Of a stretch of DNA of 64,000 nt, positions 1 to 62,426 are shown piece after piece. This DNA comes from Amorphochlora amoebiformis (taxonomy: Eukaryota; Cercozoa; Chlorarachniophyceae), in contig BAAHQB010000172.1 of NCBI GenBank assembly GCA_054601695.1, positions 186,001 through 250,000 of the forward strand, read 5' to 3'. Positions within the stretch are counted from its first letter, which is position 1. Each line of letters opens with the position of its first letter. The translations under genes were made by a program, and so were the position numbers. The notes below the pieces were generated by a model. The model worked only from the letters and a program-made list of their open reading frames with translations. It was not told the DNA's origin and ran no database searches.

Positions 1-600
1 ATCTTCTATTCTCTATCTCTATCTTATATTTCTATCTCTATCTTTCTATTCTCTATCTCTATCTTTCTATTCTCTATCTCTATCTTCTATTCTCTATCTC
101 TATCTTCTATTCTCTATCTCTATCTTCTATTCTCAATCTCTATCTTGTAATCTCTATCTCTATCTTCTATTCTCTATCTCTATCTTTCTATTCTCTATCT
201 CTATCTTCTATTCTCTATCTCTATCTTCTATTCTCTATCTCTATCTCTATTCTCTATCTCTCTCTATCTCTATCTTTCTATTCTCTATCTCTATCTTCTA
301 TTCTCTATCTCTATCTTTCTATTCTCTATCTCTATCTTCTATTCTCTATCTCTATCTTCTATTCTCTATCTCTATCTTCTATTCTCTATCTCTATCTTTC
401 TATTCTCTATCTCTATCTTCTATTCTCTATCTCTATCTTCTATTCTCTATCTCTATCTTCTATTCTCTATCTCTATCTTCTATTCTCTATCTCTATCTTT
501 CTATTCTCTATCTCTATCTTCTATTCTCTATCTCTATCTTCTATTCTCTATCTCTATCTTTCTATTCTCTATCTCTATCTTCCAATCTCTACCTCTATAT
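1..600. repeat. TCTATTCTCTATCTCTATCT satellite
   Basis: Tandem repeat with a unit of about 20 bases (TCTATTCTCTATCTCTATCT), varying mostly by an extra T or loss of a base. It runs into the left edge, so its full length is unknown. No coding potential is seen. From about 600 to 700 it decays into a short unique stretch and (TA)n. Confidence 0.95.
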
Positions 601-659
601 CTTTGATCTCTATCGCTTTCCTGAGAACTATGCTTTACTTCTACTCTATCTATGTATGA

Positions 660-692
<33 letters not shown>

Positions 693-710
693 AACATATT
701 TATGTATCAG

Positions 711-781
711 AAAACAAATCTTAGTCGATTTGTGAAGACCATTGAGAATCCGTTAACCTATGGATCTAATCACTCATATCC
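711..781 (+). repeat. partial copy of exon 896-999, acceptor side
   Basis: The bases from the AG acceptor through CACTCATATCC nearly duplicate the first 70 bases of exon 896-999, and then run straight into (TA)n. The copy lies upstream of the complete exon and has no donor. Confidence 0.85.
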
Positions 782-787
782 ATATAC

Positions 788-854
<67 letters not shown>

Positions 855-895
855 GTATACATGTATATATATATATATAAACATCTTTATGTATC

Positions 896-1008
896 AGAGC
901 ACAAATCTTAGTCGATTTGTGAAGACCATTGAGAATCCGTTAACCTATGGATCTAATCACTCATATCCTGCTACAATATTAACATCAAATCTCAATCCCA
1001 GGTTGGTG

Positions 1009-1049
<41 letters not shown>

Positions 1050-1458
1050 CATACATACATATGTATATATAATATATACAACGTAAGTTATATATATATA
1101 TATATATATATTACATTATATATATATATATATATACACACACACATATATGTACATATATATATGTTACATGTATACTTACAACATACATATTTATTTA
1201 TATATATATATATATGTATATATATATAAATATGTATATATACATATATGTATCTTTTCATATGTGTGTAATATACTGATTATATCTCATTTTGCTTTTT
1301 GCGATATTTTAAATCTGAATCCTAGTTTAAGTAATATGTATGCACATATTATATTAATATGTATGTACATATTATATCAATATGTTATATATATATGTAA
1401 ATAATTCGGATATCTCTTTTCCGAATTTCCTCAATACTAACATGGTACTTCAAGTTAA

Positions 1459-1497
<39 letters not shown>

Positions 1498-1586
1498 CAT
1501 ACATACACACACATACATAATACGGTTCAAACTAAAATACTAAGTCCACATCTAAATTTTAGGTAAGTAACATATACATATAATTA

Positions 1587-1617
<31 letters not shown>

Positions 1618-1654
1618 ATATGTATATATATACGTTTCATATATATATATAATA

Positions 1655-1694
<40 letters not shown>

Positions 1695-1865
1695 CATATA
1701 TACAATACAGACGTTTCCAAATACTAATATCAAACCTCAAGTCCGAGATACAGATATATATATATATATATATATTATTTATATAGCGGGAAGTTTGTGA
1801 TTGTACCGGCGAATCTGATGCTTTCGGGTCGTCAAAGGTCAATATTCCTTCATATTATCTCATAT

Positions 1866-1959
<94 letters not shown>

Positions 1960-2341
1960 CATATATGTATATATATATTGTTATGGCAATAATATAGATA
2001 GCACGAGGGCACCCAATTCGAAGAATAGATATCGATGCCGTGTTGAAACATCTTCGTACGTACACTACACACACCTGGAGATCGCTGGAGATTCCGGAGA
2101 ATATTAAGATCGTCACATCCAGTGTAGATCCCGGCAGTACCCGGTAGTAACTGACTCGAGAACGTAGCAAAGCGTGACGTCCCGCCATGTCATACAGCCA
2201 AGTTGTATTACCCATGTAGCTGTAGTGCCCATTTGAGTAGTTATGCAGTTGCAGTAGCTATGCAATGCAATAAAAACTTGGCCTTTCTTTCCATCATTCA
2301 TTATCCAAACGGAGTTCAATCAATACGGCTTCGTTTCGGTG

Positions 2342-2400
<59 letters not shown>

Positions 2401-2850
2401 ATGACGATATGAAGGTATCTGTATACGTTATTAATTTTTAGAAAAGAATAAATAAATTAGATATTATAATAAAATCAAATAATATATATATATATATGTA
2501 TAATTATTAATATTTTTGTATATACATATTACTTGTATATATGTATAAATATAACATATAAAACATGAATATGCATGTATTATAGATATGTATATATACA
2601 TTTATATATATATATATATATATATGCAGAATGAATGATTGGGCGGTCGCTTGCCCTCGGGACTCCTGCCACGAGTAAATCTATACTTTATTATAAACGT
2701 ATGTATATATATATATATATATGCATATATGTATATATATATGCATATATGTATATATATATATATGTATGTATATATATATATATATATTTATGCATAT
2801 ATGTATATATATATATATTATACATATATATATATATATATAATACATAT

Positions 2851-2884
<34 letters not shown>

Positions 2885-2941
2885 CATGTATATGTATACA
2901 TGAATGTATACGTGCATATATTTATATATGTAATATATATC

Positions 2942-2973
<32 letters not shown>

Positions 2974-3004
2974 ATATACATACATATAATATCAAAATGT
3001 ACGT

Positions 3005-3035
<31 letters not shown>

Positions 3036-3256
3036 TATGTATATATGTGCATGTATATATATATATATAGATTCATATATATATATATGTGTGTGTGCAT
3101 ATATATTCGTATAACATTCATACGTGAAATACATACATATTAGTTATTTTGAGATGATTTCGCTGTGGGAGCGCTGCGTGGATAACATATGCTGCTGGGG
3201 GTATACATATGTATGTATGTATATATATATATATATATAAAAATATACATATTATG

Positions 3257-3289
<33 letters not shown>

Positions 3290-3295
3290 ATATAC

Positions 3296-3342
<47 letters not shown>

Positions 3343-3358
3343 AGTATATATGCAATAT

Positions 3359-3417
<59 letters not shown>

Positions 3418-3437
3418 GTGTGTGTGTATATGTATAT

Positions 3438-3473
<36 letters not shown>

Positions 3474-3830
3474 AGAGAGAGAGAGAGCGTGTGTATTCAC
3501 ACCTATATTTAGAAAAACTCTTAAACAATTTTTACATTGTGTGTATTACATAAAATGTGTATCATTTCATATATATATATATGTATACATTCATATACGC
3601 GAATAAATAAATAGTATATTTTTTTATATGTATGGTATTCTATATATAGCTGGGGTCCCTTCTATAACCGAGCCTTGGCTCACAACGGCGTAGACCTATG
3701 GTACCACCTTAGATATATACATATACATACATACACATACATATATACATATATGCGTGCGATACTTGCACATATAAAGTACATGTATGTATGTAGTATA
3801 TATATATATATATATATAAAGATATTTGTT

Positions 3831-3879
<49 letters not shown>

Positions 3880-4036
3880 CCGTATCATATATTCATGTCA
3901 ATGTATATATTTCAGTGTGTAACATGTAACTAATAGCCATAATATATTCCCAGCCAAACCAAATATGAATGCTTGTATTTATACATATATATATATATAT
4001 ATATATATGTAATATATATATATACATGAACACATT

Positions 4037-4077
<41 letters not shown>

Positions 4078-4277
4078 ATATCCATATATCTATATATATA
4101 TATAGATACACTGTTAGGGATTCTTTTCACCTTTTTCCGGTAACTCTGGTCCGAAAGAAGGGTGTGGCATGCCATAGGTATAAATCATATTACTATATAA
4201 AATATATAATCTCGCAGATACATGCATATATACATATATATAAATATATACACATATATATATATATTATATATTTC

Positions 4278-4308
<31 letters not shown>

Positions 4309-4505
4309 TTACGAATATACACTTAAATATATTTATATACTGTTAGCGCAGTGTAGATGGTAGTCAAAGAGTTCGATTCAAGTCCGTCTGGTTTATGATT
4401 AACTTTGTTCTCTGGAATTCAGCGAGATACATGCGGTCATACGTGCCCACGTGAGGGCATGTGAGCGTGACATGGCGTGACGTCACGTTGTGTCACTATA
4501 TATAT

Positions 4506-4539
<34 letters not shown>

Positions 4540-4559
4540 ATAATATATATGTATATATG

Positions 4560-4612
<53 letters not shown>

Positions 4613-5619
4613 CTGTATATATGGAAGCCGGGTACCACCCGGCACTACCCGGTACTACCCGGTGCTACCGGCAAGGTAATCTCTGAGCAATCTCCGGGAT
4701 CTCCAGCGATCTCTAGCTATCTGCAGTATTCGTACGGCTCCGATACTTCAACACGCTATCGATATACAACCAACCTCTGGCATTGGGCATATGGGTGTCT
4801 TGACATTTCAAGACGTGGACGTGGGGTGTCTTGACAGTCAAGACGTGGGATGTCTTTTTTGACAGTGAACGTGTGGGGTGTATTTGCATGACTCAAACTC
4901 TGGCATTGGGCGTATGGGTGTCTTGACATTTCAAGACGTGGGACGCAGGGTGTCTTGACAGTCAAGACGTGGGATGTCTTTTTTGACAGTCAATGTGTGG
5001 GGTGTATTTGCATGACTCAAACTCTGGCATTGGGCGTATGGGTGTCTTGACAATCAAGACGTGGGATGTCTTGACAGTGAATGTGTGGGGTGTCTTGACA
5101 GTGAATGTGTGGGGTGTATTTGCATGACTCAAACTCTGGCATTGGGTGTATGAGTGTCTTGACAGTCAAGACGTGGGGTGTCGAAGACGTGGGGTGCCTT
5201 GACAGTCAAGTTATATATATATATATATATATATATATGCTGTTTAGTCCAGATATAAATATTTTTTAGACATGTATGTGTCAAGATATATAAATATATA
5301 TGAATGTGTATATATATGTAATATATAAATACAGTATATGCATATATATATATATATATATATATGGATATTCTTCCTAACGTGGGATGTCTTGACAGTG
5401 AATGTGTGGGTGTCTTGACAGTCAATGTGTGGGGTGTATTTGCATGACTCAAACTCTGGCATTGGGCGTATGGGTGTCTTGACAGTCAAGACGTGGGGTG
5501 TCTTGAGAGTCAAGACGTGGGATGTCTTGACAGTGAATGTGTGGGTGTCTTGACGGTCAATATTGCATCACTCCTACTCTTCGAGCCGTATCTATTTAAG
5601 CTATCTATATTGTTGCTTT

Positions 5620-5668
<49 letters not shown>

Positions 5669-5669
5669 C

Positions 5670-5707
<38 letters not shown>

Positions 5708-5772
5708 AATTTATTTATATATATATACATATACATATATATATATATGTGTGTGTGTATACACACATATAC

Positions 5773-5807
<35 letters not shown>

Positions 5808-6153
5808 CAATAGATAACCCTAAATATTACCGTAACCCTAAGTAAAACCACAGACATTAATCGATTTATGTACACTATACAAATATACCTCTAAAAGCAA
5901 TGACACATATCTAATGAGTACGTACCTTGGTTGTATACATTTTTTCGATGCATGTACATATAGATAACCAAATCTGTATTATTCCTTCTAGGGTTATATG
6001 TATATGCATGGAGACAAGCCTAACCATGAATGAATTCAATAATAAACAGATTCAAAGAATATCTCGGGTATGATTCCACACTTCTTGAGAAGTGTTATAG
6101 CTTTGCAAAGAAGATAGGTAAATCCAGATATATGTAGACATATGCATGTATGC

Positions 6154-6194
<41 letters not shown>

Positions 6195-6361
6195 AACATA
6201 TATCCATACGTGTCGATCTCTACATATATATATATACATACATATATATACATATATATATATATATTATATATATATTATATATTTTTATACGCACAGG
6301 CAAAAATGCTCTATATACCTGCAAAATCAATGGAAAGCTCGTCATTTCGAGGCGTTGTTAG
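896..6361 (+). CDS. unrecognised 8-exon protein, N-terminus not found
   Basis: Eight exons chain in one frame across GT-AG introns: 896-999, 1787-1837, 2002-2055, 2630-2674, 3650-3700, 4118-4177, 6050-6117 and 6300-6361 (TAG stop). The total is 495 bases, 164 residues. The inner junctions are all phase 2 until the last, which is phase 1; that agreement is the main support. Readable pieces are [18 protein letters not shown] in exon 1, [17 protein letters not shown] in exon 2, [20 protein letters not shown] across exons 4-5 and [17 protein letters not shown] in exon 7. I do not recognise the family. The short CHDWGP string recalls exostosin-type glycosyltransferases, but that alone is too weak for a call. 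No start codon was identified; a first exon may lie left of 896 or outside the window. The gene converges on the mTERF gene. Individual exons, especially 2002-2055, are less certain than the set. Confidence 0.5.
1297..1745 (+). repeat. degenerate copies of the exon 896-999 donor end
   Basis: Three diverged pieces near 1297-1335, 1529-1561 and 1703-1745 resemble the exon end that reads ATATTAACATCAAATCTCAA followed by CCCAG. They are separated by (TA)n and lie downstream of the complete exon. Similarity is loose, so the relation is likely but not certain. Confidence 0.5.
2075..2210 (-). mobile_element. SINE-like element, copy 1 (reverse, 3' modules)
   Basis: Read on the minus strand this has the same module order as the copies near 4.34 and 59.14 kb: a GTGAC/GTCAC cluster, then a TACCGGGTACTGCCGGG block, then CTCCGGAATCTCCAGCGATC repeats. 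The tRNA-like head is not evident here, so the copy may be truncated or diverged. Confidence 0.55.
2270..2345 (+). repeat. tail of the CGGAACC dispersed repeat
   Basis: CATTATCCAAACGGAGTTCAA matches the end of the dispersed repeats at 8.2 kb (CGTCATAATCCAAACGGAAT) and 57.66 kb (CGTCATCATCCAAACGGACA). Only the tail is recognisable. Confidence 0.45.
4340..4735 (+). mobile_element. SINE-like element, copy 2, tRNA-like head
   Basis: The segment starts with TTAGCGCAGTGTAGATGG, similar to a pol III A box, and AGTTCGATTCAAGTCC, similar to a B box, about 30 bases apart. Then come a cluster of GTGAC/GTCAC words including TGACGTCA, an internal (TA)n insertion, a CCCGGTACTACCCGG block and GATCTCCAGCGATCTC repeats. 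The same order recurs at 59.14-59.48 kb. It lies in an intron of the 8-exon gene. It could also be a degraded tRNA pseudogene plus unrelated sequence; the shared module order argues for an element. Confidence 0.55.
4780..5570. repeat. TCTTGACAGTCAAGA minisatellite
   Basis: Imperfect tandem units combine CTCTGGCATTGGGCGTATGG, GTGTCTTGACAGTCAAGACG, GTGAATGTGTGGGGTG and TATTTGCATGACTCAAA. The core TCTTGACAGTCAAGA is palindromic around its central base and recurs many times. The array is interrupted by (TA)n near 5.21-5.37 kb. It lies in the intron between exons 4118-4177 and 6050-6117. Confidence 0.9.
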
Positions 6362-7360
6362 ATTCTTAGGGTTAGGGTTAGGGTTAGGGTTAGGGTTAGG
6401 GTTAGGGTTAGGGTTAGGGCAAAAATTTAGCCAAAGTGACTCCGCAAGGACAAATAGTTCTCTCTCATCCTCTATCTCGCTCTCTGCTCTCGCTCTCTAT
6501 CCCGCGCTATATTCCAACCCTCTAAGAGCCTTCTCGAATTGTATAGGCTATCTATCTGTCTCGCTCTCATTTCGATACTATAGAATCTAAAGGGAAGGAT
6601 ACAAAGCCAATATGTCATCTGTCAGGCTAAGTTGTCAAGCATTGACTTCAGAGTATATCTCCGTCAACGTATGATTACTTGTATTATAAATGATATTTTA
6701 TACATATATTACATATAGTATATATATATATATGTGTATACATTGTATTTGTAATATAAGTGTCGCAGTAAGTTTAGCAAATGAGAATACAAGCGCCTTA
6801 ATTATGTTCAATCGAGAACATAGAAAATTAGGTATATGTTTATGCTAGTCGCTGGCGCTCAGCAGCACTATTTAAGAATACTTTGATCACGGATTCATGG
6901 CGTACTAGGCGTACCAAGATCAATCCCAATCGATGTCTGCACGTTCATGAAAAAGGATACTTAGATACGTGATATATCTAGTATCTAGGTATATCTGGTC
7001 GTGATCTAGGTGATACGTACTCTAGTACTAACTAGACTAAATGTATACATATGGCATATCATCAAATATTTATATCTAGTTATATTTAAAGGCTGGCTAG
7101 AATCGGTTGGATTCAAGTGTGAATTAAAAAGATGTTACAATAACGGTTGTCAAGTTTTAAATTCCAACTGGACCAAGGAAGTTATAATCATATAATTCAT
7201 ATTGCACTAACTTTTGATAAGTGTGGCCCTGGTGGCCGGTGTGCAATGTACACCTCTACACCGATTAGCTACGTAGTCCTAGCAAGACTACGTAGTCGTC
7301 GACTCTTGTTCCGTGCTCAGCTGGCTTCGAATCTAGTCCAAGTTTTCGTTCTGCTACATA
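6362..7360. other. 3' flank of the 8-exon gene: TTAGGG array, then CTAG-rich spacer
   Basis: A TTAGGG array (6366-6418) starts just after the TAG stop. It is followed by mixed CT-rich sequence and then, at about 6.84-7.34 kb, ordinary sequence rich in CTAG words such as TATCTAGTATCTAGGTATAT. At 7269-7295 there is a perfect 10-bp inverted repeat, CTACGTAGTC with a 7-base loop. I see no convincing exon. Confidence 0.6.
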
Positions 7361-7423
7361 TATCCATATATATATATATATATATAAATAAAAACATTTT
7401 ATACATATATTATATATGCATGT

Positions 7424-7477
<54 letters not shown>

Positions 7478-7530
7478 GTATATATATGCAAACGTTTTCA
7501 TATACATATATATTTTTGTACAAATGTATG

Positions 7531-7573
<43 letters not shown>

Positions 7574-7588
7574 TGTATATGTATGTAT

Positions 7589-7650
<62 letters not shown>

Positions 7651-7724
7651 ATATGGCTCACCAATACATGATCAATTGCAATACAGGATATGCATATATA
7701 CATATAAGAATATCTATATTTCAC

Positions 7725-7755
<31 letters not shown>

Positions 7756-7828
7756 TATATATATATATATATATGTATATATAATATGGCTTTCCAATAA
7801 ATGATCAACTACAATACAACATATATGC

Positions 7829-7867
<39 letters not shown>

Positions 7868-7872
7868 TATAT

Positions 7873-7903
<31 letters not shown>

Positions 7904-7910
7904 TATAAAT

Positions 7911-7941
<31 letters not shown>

Positions 7942-8399
7942 AATATACATACATATACATACATACATTTATATATATATATATACAATACATACATATT
8001 TATATATACGCGGAATCCACAGCCAGTTAACTACGAGAGGTTAGACTATAACCAAACTACACTACACTCAGATAGACCGCGACTAGTCGGCCATAATGCT
8101 CGGAACCCAGACAACCCCGGAACCGACGGAACCTATAGGTTCCGGAGGAAGAAAGGAAGTATCCGACTAGCTCACATAAAATTAGCCATAACCATTCGTC
8201 ATAATCCAAACGGAATTCAACTTTTGACCTATACTACTAAGGGAGCGTGCGCTAACAATTATTCTTATATATATATGAATATATATATATATATGTATAT
8301 ATTTATAAATATAAATATATATATATATATATATATGCATGTATATGTGTATATGTGGTATACCTTAATCCTTTCCTTTGCGATCGCAACTTCCTGTGG

Positions 8400-8460
<61 letters not shown>

Positions 8461-8599
8461 GCATACACAAGTGTCGTCATGGCTGTAGGTTTATATAAGC
8501 GAACGCATTCGTGTATATAAACATATGTATATTTTATTATACTTATATGTATACATTATATAGTCTATATATGTAATGTATATATATATATATATCTAC

Positions 8600-8634
<35 letters not shown>

Positions 8635-9357
8635 TGTGTGTAAATTTCAATATATGTTATGTATATACATATATGATATAATACATATGTATATATATAT
8701 ATCCATGTATATATATACTTGCATATATCTATATCTATATACATATATTATATATATGAATAATTCATATATATGTTATGCATACATATAGATATATATA
8801 TATATATTTAAATATATATATATATATATATACGTTATATATATATATATGTATATATATTAACATATATATATATATATATATAAATTTATATATACAA
8901 TATATATGTTGATACATACCTTTCGGAACTGTGAATCGCTCATATTTAACCATCTGTATTACATATATATATATATATATATACATACATATATATATAT
9001 ATATTTATATATATATGTCCTATATATAGTATATATAATACATATATATATATATATATAATATAACATATATATATATATATATTATATATACATTTAT
9101 ATATATATATATATATATTCATATTTATATATAGTCTGTGTGAATGCGCGCGTGGTGTTTGTGTTCGTGTGTATATTCGTTGTATTCATACAAGATATAT
9201 ATATATATATTTATATACATTATAACACACATATACACATATGCATACACACACATATACATACACACATACGTGGATACATTGTTTAGATATATTTGTA
9301 TTTTTACATACATGTATAAAAATATATTTATACATAAACACATATATATATATATAT

Positions 9358-9410
<53 letters not shown>

Positions 9411-9411
9411 G

Positions 9412-9474
<63 letters not shown>

Positions 9475-9717
9475 AATACATACATATATTTATATATATA
9501 TATATATACATATATGGATCTGTTCATATATATATATATATGTATATATCTAATATATATATATATATATATAATATACATATGTATATATCTAATTTAC
9601 ATATATATATATATATGTATTTACGTATATCTATAGACATATATATATATATATTTGTTGCTCCGTGGTGTGTATGTTCGTGTGTGTATTTGTTGAATTC
9701 GTGTAACATAATGTTAT

Positions 9718-9799
<82 letters not shown>

Positions 9800-9915
9800 C
9801 AGGATATACAAACACATACATGTATATAATGTTTTTTTTGGATATATATGTATGTATACATACACGTATATATATAAATATAGACACATACATATATCTA
9901 CATAAATGTATCTGT

Positions 9916-9956
<41 letters not shown>

Positions 9957-10126
9957 ATATATATATATATGAATACCTTCATACATACATGTATATATAT
10001 GTACACGCACATAAATATTCTACATGTACATATATCTTACATATATATTTATAATATACGTATACATATACATATACATTTAAATGCATATATAAATATA
10101 TGTGCATATATATGTGTACATATGTA

Positions 10127-10180
<54 letters not shown>
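7360..10180. repeat. (TA)n-dominated convergent intergenic region
   Basis: Long (TA)n with short (CA)n and (TACA)n interruptions fills the space between the ends of two convergent genes. Apart from the dispersed repeat at 8.03-8.24 kb and a small unique piece near 9.12-9.2 kb (repeated near 9.65 kb as TGTGTATTTGTTGAATTCGT), nothing gene-like is visible. The Tyr/Ile frames here are repeat translations. Confidence 0.85.
8035..8240 (+). repeat. dispersed repeat with CGGAACC core, copy A
   Basis: About 190 bases are shared with 57510-57690. The two share CCGGAACCGACGGAACCTAT, GGAGGAAGAAAG and a tail of CATTCGTCATAATCCAAACG. Inside is the palindrome GGAACCTATAGGTTCC, which could form a hairpin. 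It lies between genes in one copy and in an intron in the other, so it is probably a dispersed non-coding element. Confidence 0.8.
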
Positions 10181-22695
<12,515 letters not shown>

Positions 22696-22769
22696 TACCT
22701 TATATATATACATAAATGGATATAGATATATATATGTATCAATATATATATTATAATAATAATAATAAT

Positions 22770-22804
<35 letters not shown>

Positions 22805-22805
<1 letters not shown>

Positions 22806-22867
22806 TATACTTCGCGTCTAATGTCCCCTTAGTCTCCGGCGACTCATCGGATAATTTATCGGTGCTG

Positions 22868-22868
<1 letters not shown>
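22805..22868 (-). repeat. acceptor-side copy of mTERF exon 22530-22654
   Basis: Reads AAATTATCCGATGAGTCGCC then GGAGACTAAGGGG, matching the start of exon 22530-22654 and coding a similar [11 protein letters not shown] stretch. It lies upstream in transcription, so one exon has an acceptor-side copy on one side and a donor-side copy on the other. Confidence 0.85.
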
Positions 22869-22869
<1 letters not shown>

Positions 22870-22912
<43 letters not shown>

Positions 22913-24283
22913 ATGTGTGTAGTATCATATACACACACCAACATAATACATGCATAAATAAGTTTATATATATAATATATATAGAACATATATATGTATA
23001 TATATATACATCATGTTTAAGTGTGCAAAAGCGAGTGTGTGTAATTTACCCTAACCCCCCCTTTCTGAGATCTCCCCCCCCCCCTTTTCTGAGATCTCCC
23101 CCCCCCCCCCTCTTTCAGAGAGCCCCCCCCCCCCCCTCCCCTTTATTTCTTACCTAGAAGCACTCGCCCATAGTCTGCGACAGGACCGCGTACGTGCTGC
23201 TAGCCCTTAAACAAATATTTAGAAACACAAGTGGGTTGAAAGAGCTTGACAAACCAGCGAGAAATTCTCAGATTAATTTATCGCTACCTTTTCGAGGCCG
23301 TATTGTGGCGCTATTGAAAAAAAATCGGGTTGTGGAGGGGGGGGGATGGGGAGGGGGTCGGGAGACGGTCATGAGAAAGACGAGGGGAATCACAGCGGCC
23401 ATCGCAACTGACTCCCGGGATTCGAGATGTATCCCCGGGATCCATTGATAGTGTCTAACTGTGTCTTCCGAAATCTCGGATGAGAGATTCCCGGAGATTC
23501 CGGTTTTCGTCTCTAGGTAGTCCTTGTAGAAACGTCACGCAGTGTAGAAGTTACTGCGCACTACGTCACGTAATCAGATCTTCAATTGTGCTCCTGACAT
23601 TTCGCAACTCATGGGGTGCAAGGTCGGGAGTTCTAGCTTTCATACAATCTTTGTTTTTCAGAATATAGTTGAACATAATTCCAATTTCGTACCAAATTCC
23701 CCTCCTCCCTCCCTCTCTTTCACGAAACATCGAAAAGTTCTTTGTATTTTTTCCTTTCGAAGGTGTACACAGCAGATATTAAGCCCTTCATTAGGCTTCC
23801 CGCCGTCCACAGGAAGGACTGGATGTCTTTGAGGAGAAGGTCTTTCCCAACCCCCCCCCCCCCTCCCCGTATCCATCGTGGCAATAAGGCCGCGTCATCA
23901 TCCTTTCTCAATCCTCAAAATCCCAATTTCGCGCAAAGACTTGTCTAAAATCACTACCTTGCTCATATCCTTATACTAACCGAACCTTAACATCAATCCT
24001 AACCCTAACTCTAACTATTCTAACGTCAGCCCTAACTTAAGTTTTACATATATTTTATAGCCCTAATCTAACCCTACACCCAGTCCTAGACCTAACCCTA
24101 ACCTTAACCCGAACTTTATAACCTGACCCGTACCCTGACCCGACCCTAACCCGACCCTAACCCGACCCTAACCCGACCCTAACCCGACCCTAACCCGAAC
24201 TTTATAACCTAATCCTAACCCTAACCCTAACCCAACCCCCACTCCTGACTATTATCCAAATTTTGACCTCTAATCTAATCCAG
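22870..24283. other. divergent spacer between mTERF and AGM1, probable 5' exons and promoters
   Basis: Contains (TA)n, poly-C runs (23055-23143), unique sequence 23.16-23.95 kb and CCCTAA-type repeats 23.99-24.24 kb. A minus-strand open frame within 23720-23911 reads KDLLLKDIQSFLWTAGSLMK and could be part of the missing mTERF first exon, but no splice link was proven. The 23.4-23.6 kb part has GGAGATTCCGG and ACGTCAC words like those in the SINE-like element, in reverse order. Confidence 0.5.
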
Positions 24284-24304
24284 AGCGAGGCGTCCAGTTT
24301 GACA

Positions 24305-61595
<37,291 letters not shown>

Positions 61596-62426
61596 ATGTG
61601 CTGCATGTGTCTACGAGAATTTTTGAAAATTTACGAGATTGACTTCTAGCTATATCTAGAACTTGCAGCACATGCGAATGTACTTCAGTTTAAACGTTAT
61701 CCTAAGTTTTAAGTACAATTTATGGTATACTAGTGAGACAAGACTTAAGCCATTCAGTATACTTTAATACGAGATATCTACTAGATCTAGGATGTAACTA
61801 CATACTCTAGATACTAGACATACTAGCATACTCTAGATACTATAGAGAGAAGTCAGCAATTTGGCTGGAGTGGCAAGTCATCATTCTGGCGAATGATAGC
61901 CTGCGACATGAACATGAGCTAGATGAGATCGCATTTACTAGTTTACTACTAGACTAACTAGACTAACCCCGAAATTGCTATCAACAGTTTTTATAACAAG
62001 ATAACTTCATCTAGTTCATGGGATATACAAGAGATCGAGACTTAGAGCATTTCGTCGTCTCCGATGCGGGTTGTCAATTACCTGTGTAGCAATGACGACG
62101 AATTCCAAAGACGCTTTGACGACAAAGCCATTTTTTGTTGCTCAAATATAAAACAGAGGTATACATTATATGACAAAATGGAACACATTTGAGAGAGTTT
62201 GTCACATCAGCTAGGCATATACACACGTGAAGTGCAAGCTCCAGACGGACCGTCACTCCGGACTCATGCCCGCACGATATAAACAATGCGGAATACCAAC
62301 AGGGCACTCATAGTTTGCTGAATACTGTAGCACTTGGACGGTGGACTGCCTAACGACGACGAGACTTGCGCTTATCGGCCTGAACATGGGAAAAGAAAAG
62401 TCAACTTCTCGCGATAATATGCACGT
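61596..62426. other. convergent 3' spacer, CTAG-rich
   Basis: Ordinary, non-repetitive sequence between two convergent stops. It is rich in CTAG words (CTAGATCTAGGATG, CTCTAGATACTAGACATAC). No exon or RNA gene is recognised; the 3' UTRs of both genes should lie here. Confidence 0.7.

Noticed and set aside
4340-4415. A functional tRNA gene
   Set aside because: The A-box-like and B-box-like words are imperfect and no acceptor stem or anticodon arm could be paired.
6036-6130. Minus-strand frame [20 protein letters not shown] with stop
   Set aside because: The plus-strand reading of the same bases joins in phase to exons on both sides; the minus reading has no neighbours.
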